Positions 60,996-64,000 of a DNA stretch of 64,000 nt are shown piece after piece; within the stretch, counting starts at the first letter, position 1; each line of letters begins with the position of its first letter. Under the pieces are notes generated by a model that saw only the letters and a list, made by a program, of their open reading frames with translations, was not told the origin of the DNA and did no database searches. The stretch covers positions 3,658,001-3,722,000 of the forward strand of contig NZ_CP013293.1 of NCBI RefSeq assembly GCF_001456155.1, written 5' to 3'. This DNA is from Chryseobacterium sp. IHB B 17019. GTDB lineage: Bacteria; Bacteroidota; Bacteroidia; Flavobacteriales; Weeksellaceae. Position numbers and translations under genes: made by a program.

Positions 60996-62720
60996 ATGAA
61001 ACTGAAATATCTTCTATTTCCATTCGCCTCATCTTTACTTTTTGCACAGAATAATTTCCAGACACCTTTTGAGAAAGGAAATGGAAATCAGACGGCTAAT
61101 TATGGTGAGATGAATGCTTATTATCAAAGTTTAGCCGAGAGTTTTAATACCATTCAATACCTCAAAAAAGGGGAAGATGATAATGGGAAGCCAATTTATG
61201 TTGTTGTCTACAACCCTTTTCCTGAAAAAGATTTAAATCAATTAAGAAAAGAAAAAGCAATTCTCTTCATCAACAATGGGATTCATCCTGGCGAACCGGA
61301 CGGTATTGACGCTACCATGATGTTAATGAGAGATTTAGCTTCAAAAAAAATAAAAACTCCTCAGAATTTTATCGTTGCTGCCATCTCAGCTTATAATGTA
61401 AGTGGAATGTTAAATCGCGGTTCATATTCCAGGGCCAATCAGAATGGACCGGAGCAATACGGTTTCCGGGGGAATGCAAGGAATCTCGATTTAAACAGAG
61501 ATTTTATTAAAGCAGATTCAAAAAATGCGAGGAGTTTTCAGGAGATTTATCAATGGCTGAAACCTGATGTTTTTATTGATAATCATGTAAGTAATGGCGC
61601 TGACTATCAATATACTTTCACCTATATTTCAACTTTTAAGGAACGATTGGGAACCGTTTTGGGAGAATACTTTTACAATAATTACCAGGCTAAAAATCTT
61701 GAAGATTTAAAGAAATTAGGGTATGAAAGCACACCTTATGTCAATATTCACGGTGATGTTCCGGAGGTTGGTTTTGCGGCTTTTGAGGATTCCCCGAGAT
61801 ATTCTACAGGCTACACCTCTTTGTTTAATTCTTTGGGAACCGTTCCGGAAACACACATGTTGAAGCCTTACGGCAAAAGAGTGGATGCAACGTACAAATA
61901 TATGTTGGTTAATCTTCAAAATTTAGATAAAGACTACAAAAAGATAAAACAACTTCGGGTTGATAATTTAAAACAATACCAAGCTGGAAAACCGTATGGA
62001 ATTCGTTGGAAAATAGATTCTACGAAATATTCTACCATGGATTTCAAAGGATATGAAGGAAAGTATAAGTCAAGTGAAATTTCCGGAAAGCCAAGGTTGT
62101 ATTATGACAGGAACAAACCTTTCACAAAGAAAATCAAATTGTTTACAACGGCAATCCCCACCGGTTACCTTACAATTCCAAAATATTATGTGATTCCGCA
62201 ATCGCAATATCGTGTCATTGAAGAGTTTAAGAGAAATCGCATTCAAATGAAACCTCTTCAAAAAGACAGTACAATTGCCGTGGAATCCTACAAGATCAAT
62301 GATTTTAAAACAGTTAAAAATCCTTATGAAGGCCACTATCTTCATTACGAAACAAAGGTTGATAAATCAGATAAAAATATAACATTTTCGGAAGGAGACT
62401 ACATCGTTCCGACCAATCAGGAAGGCGTAAAATATATTATCGAAACCCTCGAACCGGAAGCGTTAGATTCTTTCTTCAACTGGAATTTCTTCGACGGAAT
62501 ATTATCTCAGAAGGAATATTATTCAGCTTATATTTTTGAAGATACTGCAGCAGAATTATTAAGAAAAGATAAAACTTTAAAACAAAAATTTGAAGCTAAA
62601 AAATCTTCCGACAAGAAGTTTGCAGATGATGGAGAAGCACAACTTGACTGGATCTACAGAAACTCTCCGTACTTCGAAGAAAAAACATTCCGGCAATACC
62701 CGATTTACAGAATTTTATAA
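60996..62720 (+). CDS. M14-family zinc carboxypeptidase, exported
   Basis: The protein has 574 residues with a signal peptide of about 17. The zinc site is NGIHPGEPDGIDATM (His, Glu) with FIDNHVSNGADYQYTF (second His). RNLDLNRDF gives the substrate-binding Asn-Arg, and GTVPETHMLKPYG has the likely catalytic Glu. A C-terminal region of about 250 residues is beta-rich and ends in an aromatic segment. It is expected to cleave peptides at the periplasm or surface. The gene is single; the 256-bp gap before it holds the repeat at 60764 and CTTTGCG-type repeats, but no clear promoter. Confidence 0.9.
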   Translation: MKLKYLLFPFASSLLFAQNNFQTPFEKGNGNQTANYGEMNAYYQSLAESFNTIQYLKKGEDDNGKPIYVVVYNPFPEKDLNQLRKEKAILFINNGIHPGEPDGIDATMMLMRDLASKKIKTPQNFIVAAISAYNVSGMLNRGSYSRANQNGPEQYGFRGNARNLDLNRDFIKADSKNARSFQEIYQWLKPDVFIDNHVSNGADYQYTFTYISTFKERLGTVLGEYFYNNYQAKNLEDLKKLGYESTPYVNIHGDVPEVGFAAFEDSPRYSTGYTSLFNSLGTVPETHMLKPYGKRVDATYKYMLVNLQNLDKDYKKIKQLRVDNLKQYQAGKPYGIRWKIDSTKYSTMDFKGYEGKYKSSEISGKPRLYYDRNKPFTKKIKLFTTAIPTGYLTIPKYYVIPQSQYRVIEEFKRNRIQMKPLQKDSTIAVESYKINDFKTVKNPYEGHYLHYETKVDKSDKNITFSEGDYIVPTNQEGVKYIIETLEPEALDSFFNWNFFDGILSQKEYYSAYIFEDTAAELLRKDKTLKQKFEAKKSSDKKFADDGEAQLDWIYRNSPYFEEKTFRQYPIYRIL

Positions 62721-62860
62721 TTTTAATATTTGAGTTAGTTTATTGATTGTCAATGTCTAATTTCAGTGTTTTTCACACACGGAATTGTTGTTTTCCCTGA
62801 CGTTTTTTGTTTTTTACCAGACGAAATTTGCTTTAAGTAAAACCAAATAAAACTTACATT

Positions 62861-63142
62861 ATGGCAACTAAAAAGCATTTTTTCGTTTCATTGGAAGGCG
62901 TAGACCTTACCGATGAGCAGTTGAAAAACATTGACAGGGGAATTCAAAGTGTTGTACTTTCCGAACTTTCAAAAGTAGATAATACACAGGCTTTTTCTGC
63001 ACACAGAGATTTCAGGGGGTTGGTAAAACCTCTTAGAGTAAAAGAATGGTTTCCGTGGGGAATCATCATTTTCAAACCGGGAATTGATATCCAAGGCCAG
63101 ATTAAAGACCTTCAGTCTCAAATCAAAAGTTATGGAGGTTAG
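62861..63142 (+). CDS. Small protein of unknown function, possible peptide precursor
   Basis: The protein has 93 residues and no signal peptide. The first half is leader-like (LTDEQLKNIDRGIQSVVLSEL). The second half is more apolar with aromatic and proline residues (VKEWFPWGIIIFKPGIDI). I do not recognise the family. It overlaps the start of an eight-cysteine protein, and a cupin/JmjC gene lies next to them on the other strand. The set resembles a precursor plus maturation proteins, but that is only a guess. Confidence 0.6.
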   Translation: MATKKHFFVSLEGVDLTDEQLKNIDRGIQSVVLSELSKVDNTQAFSAHRDFRGLVKPLRVKEWFPWGIIIFKPGIDIQGQIKDLQSQIKSYGG

Positions 63143-63539
63143 TTTTAATTCTTCAAAGAAGATGTGTCCCAGCTATATTGGAAAAGTTGGGGCACAGCTT
63201 TTCGGAGTCATGAACAAGGACGGGAATGTTCAGTTTATTACGCCTCTTACCGTCACAGAAGATTTTCTTGAGCTGAATAAAGATCAAAACAGCCTGGAAC
63301 AACGATTCCGGTTTACAGGAAAATGTGTGGAAAAAGGTTGCGCTCAATGGAATAATGAAGAATCTAAATGTTCATTGTCACAAAAAGTTCAGAATTTTAA
63401 TACAAATCAACAGGCAGAATTATTCTTTTGCCCGATTCGTTCGCAATGCAGATGGTTTTTTCAAGATGGAAAAGAAGCATGTTTTTCATGTAACGAGATT
63501 ACGAGGAATATGGAAGAACTTCTTTTGAATTTAGAATGA
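63132..63539 (+). CDS. Eight-cysteine protein, putative metal-binding
   Basis: I take the ATG at 63132, inside the end of the previous gene (11-bp overlap), giving 135 residues. The cysteines are at 12, 65, 70, 80, 100, 106, 117 and 120 (GKCVEKGC, SKCS, FFCPIRSQC, ACFSC), a density that suggests an iron-sulfur cluster or zinc. There is no signal peptide. Translational coupling to the 93-residue protein implies a joint role. I recognise no family. Confidence 0.62.
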   Translation: MEVSFNSSKKMCPSYIGKVGAQLFGVMNKDGNVQFITPLTVTEDFLELNKDQNSLEQRFRFTGKCVEKGCAQWNNEESKCSLSQKVQNFNTNQQAELFFCPIRSQCRWFFQDGKEACFSCNEITRNMEELLLNLE

Positions 63540-63563
63540 AGAAACTCAGTTTTAATTAAAAAT

Positions 63564-63600
63564 AAAAGACGCTTCATATAGAAACGTCTTCTTTTTATTT
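63564..63600. terminator. Bidirectional terminator before the cupin/JmjC gene
   Basis: The stem AAGACG / CGTCTT with inner TTC / GAA pairing is followed by T-rich DNA on the plus side and A-rich DNA on the other, between convergent genes. Confidence 0.78.
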
Positions 63601-63999
63601 TGGTAAGCCTCTTTTTAAAGCAATTTCTGCTCGTTTGATGGCTACTTTCTCTTTCCAGTCCATGTATTTTTTCTTGAAACTTTTCTTCATGATATCATCA
63701 AATTTGCGCTGAACCGTAAGATTCCATAAAGAATGTGCTTTTACAGCCCAGGATTTGTCCCAGGCTCTTAGCGAAATGGAGAAGCTTCCGTCCAGATATT
63801 TCATCCAGTGCCACCATCCGGTAGGCATAAATAAAGTGTCTCCGTGCTCCAGGAAGCACTCAATTCCTTCTATGCCTTCCAGTGCCGGGAACTTTGTAAA
63901 GTCTGGGTTTTCAATATCATAATCTTCCAATGCATAGGTTGCATAAGGAAGTTGGTACAGCCTTTCCTTCCATTTGTTTTCGAATAAAATGACATGTTT
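63595..63999 (-). CDS. Cupin-like/JmjC-type dioxygenase, C-terminal part (cut by window edge)
   Basis: The frame is open to the edge of the window, so the start lies beyond 64000. The visible 134 residues include ILFENKWKERLYQLPYATYALEDYD and GDTLFMPTGWWHWMKYLDGSFSISLRAWD, which carries the distal His of a JmjC/cupin_8 2-oxoglutarate oxygenase (PxxWWH). A basic C-terminal tail follows. Such enzymes hydroxylate protein side chains. The proximal HxD is outside the window. Confidence 0.8.
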   Translation of the reverse strand, partial: KHVILFENKWKERLYQLPYATYALEDYDIENPDFTKFPALEGIEGIECFLEHGDTLFMPTGWWHWMKYLDGSFSISLRAWDKSWAVKAHSLWNLTVQRKFDDIMKKSFKKKYMDWKEKVAIKRAEIALKRGLPK

Positions 64000-64000
64000 T

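Overview
The window is a piece of a low-GC Bacteroidota chromosome, most likely Flavobacteriia/Weeksellaceae and close to Chryseobacterium. This rests on gene content and signals, not on a search: a type IX secretion lipoprotein (SprE/PorW), TonB-dependent receptors, a fused MurF-Alr, LytS/LytTR signalling with 2TM proteins, a GxxSxxR-free weak ribosome-binding context, and promoters of the TTTG-N20-TAnnTTTG type. No tRNA, rRNA, CRISPR array, IS element or prophage was seen.

Layout. 1-1 kb: gene remnants (TIGR04222-like, DUF4249-like) around a 56-aa six-cysteine bacteriocin-like precursor. 1-4.9 kb: a minus-strand signalling operon (histidine kinase, three free 2TM proteins, an isoprenylcysteine-methyltransferase-like protein, LytTR regulator). 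5-11.8 kb: TPR protein, TonB receptor, SodC, tail-specific protease, SurE. 12-14.5 kb: a three-gene operon with an Lgt paralogue, a small membrane protein and an MJ0619/Tes-like radical SAM enzyme, a candidate undescribed lipid-modifying system. 14.5-22.3 kb: GMP reductase, a frameshifted DUF1835 gene, a GT-C-like membrane protein, FabG, WG-repeat protein, RsmI and an acidic repeat protein. 22.3-31 kb: Tdk, MurF-Alr, patatin/outer-membrane protein, YbeY, MnmG, methyltransferase. 31.3-39.8 kb: Pgk, a candidate origin region, RpiB, RNase R, LysE, LdcA, YraN, SDR, TsaB. 39.8-44.3 kb: SprE, Maf, KdsC, DUF2520. 44.5-50.8 kb: sigma/anti-sigma operon, twin 344-aa proteins, GH92 mannosidase. 51-54 kb: LepA and two small genes. 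54-60.7 kb: NAD/ADP-ribose island. 61-64 kb: M14 peptidase, an unknown gene pair and a cut-off cupin/JmjC protein.

Two features mark the replication-origin neighbourhood. Two perfect 18-bp parS palindromes flank mnmG (28232 and 30163). The 554-bp gap between pgk and rpiB holds two perfect DnaA boxes 1 bp apart plus near matches in AT-rich DNA. Genes to the right are mainly on the plus strand, and those to the left are more often on the minus strand.

The most coherent system is at 54.1-60.7 kb. An NrtR-type Nudix-HTH regulator faces an operon of ADP-ribosylglycohydrolase, macrodomain hydrolase, TonB receptor and NadR-type NMN adenylyltransferase/ribosylnicotinamide kinase. A Sir2 deacylase and the KptA/Tpt1 RNA 2'-phosphotransferase follow. 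Three copies of a 21-bp palindrome (TTTGYGTWA-N3-TWACRCAAA) overlap or abut both promoters with identical geometry. I infer a regulon coupling NAD-precursor uptake and salvage to ADP-ribose turnover.

Several intergenic gaps carry dispersed Bacteroidota-type palindromic repeats, with two copies of one family at 28.1 and 51.1 kb.
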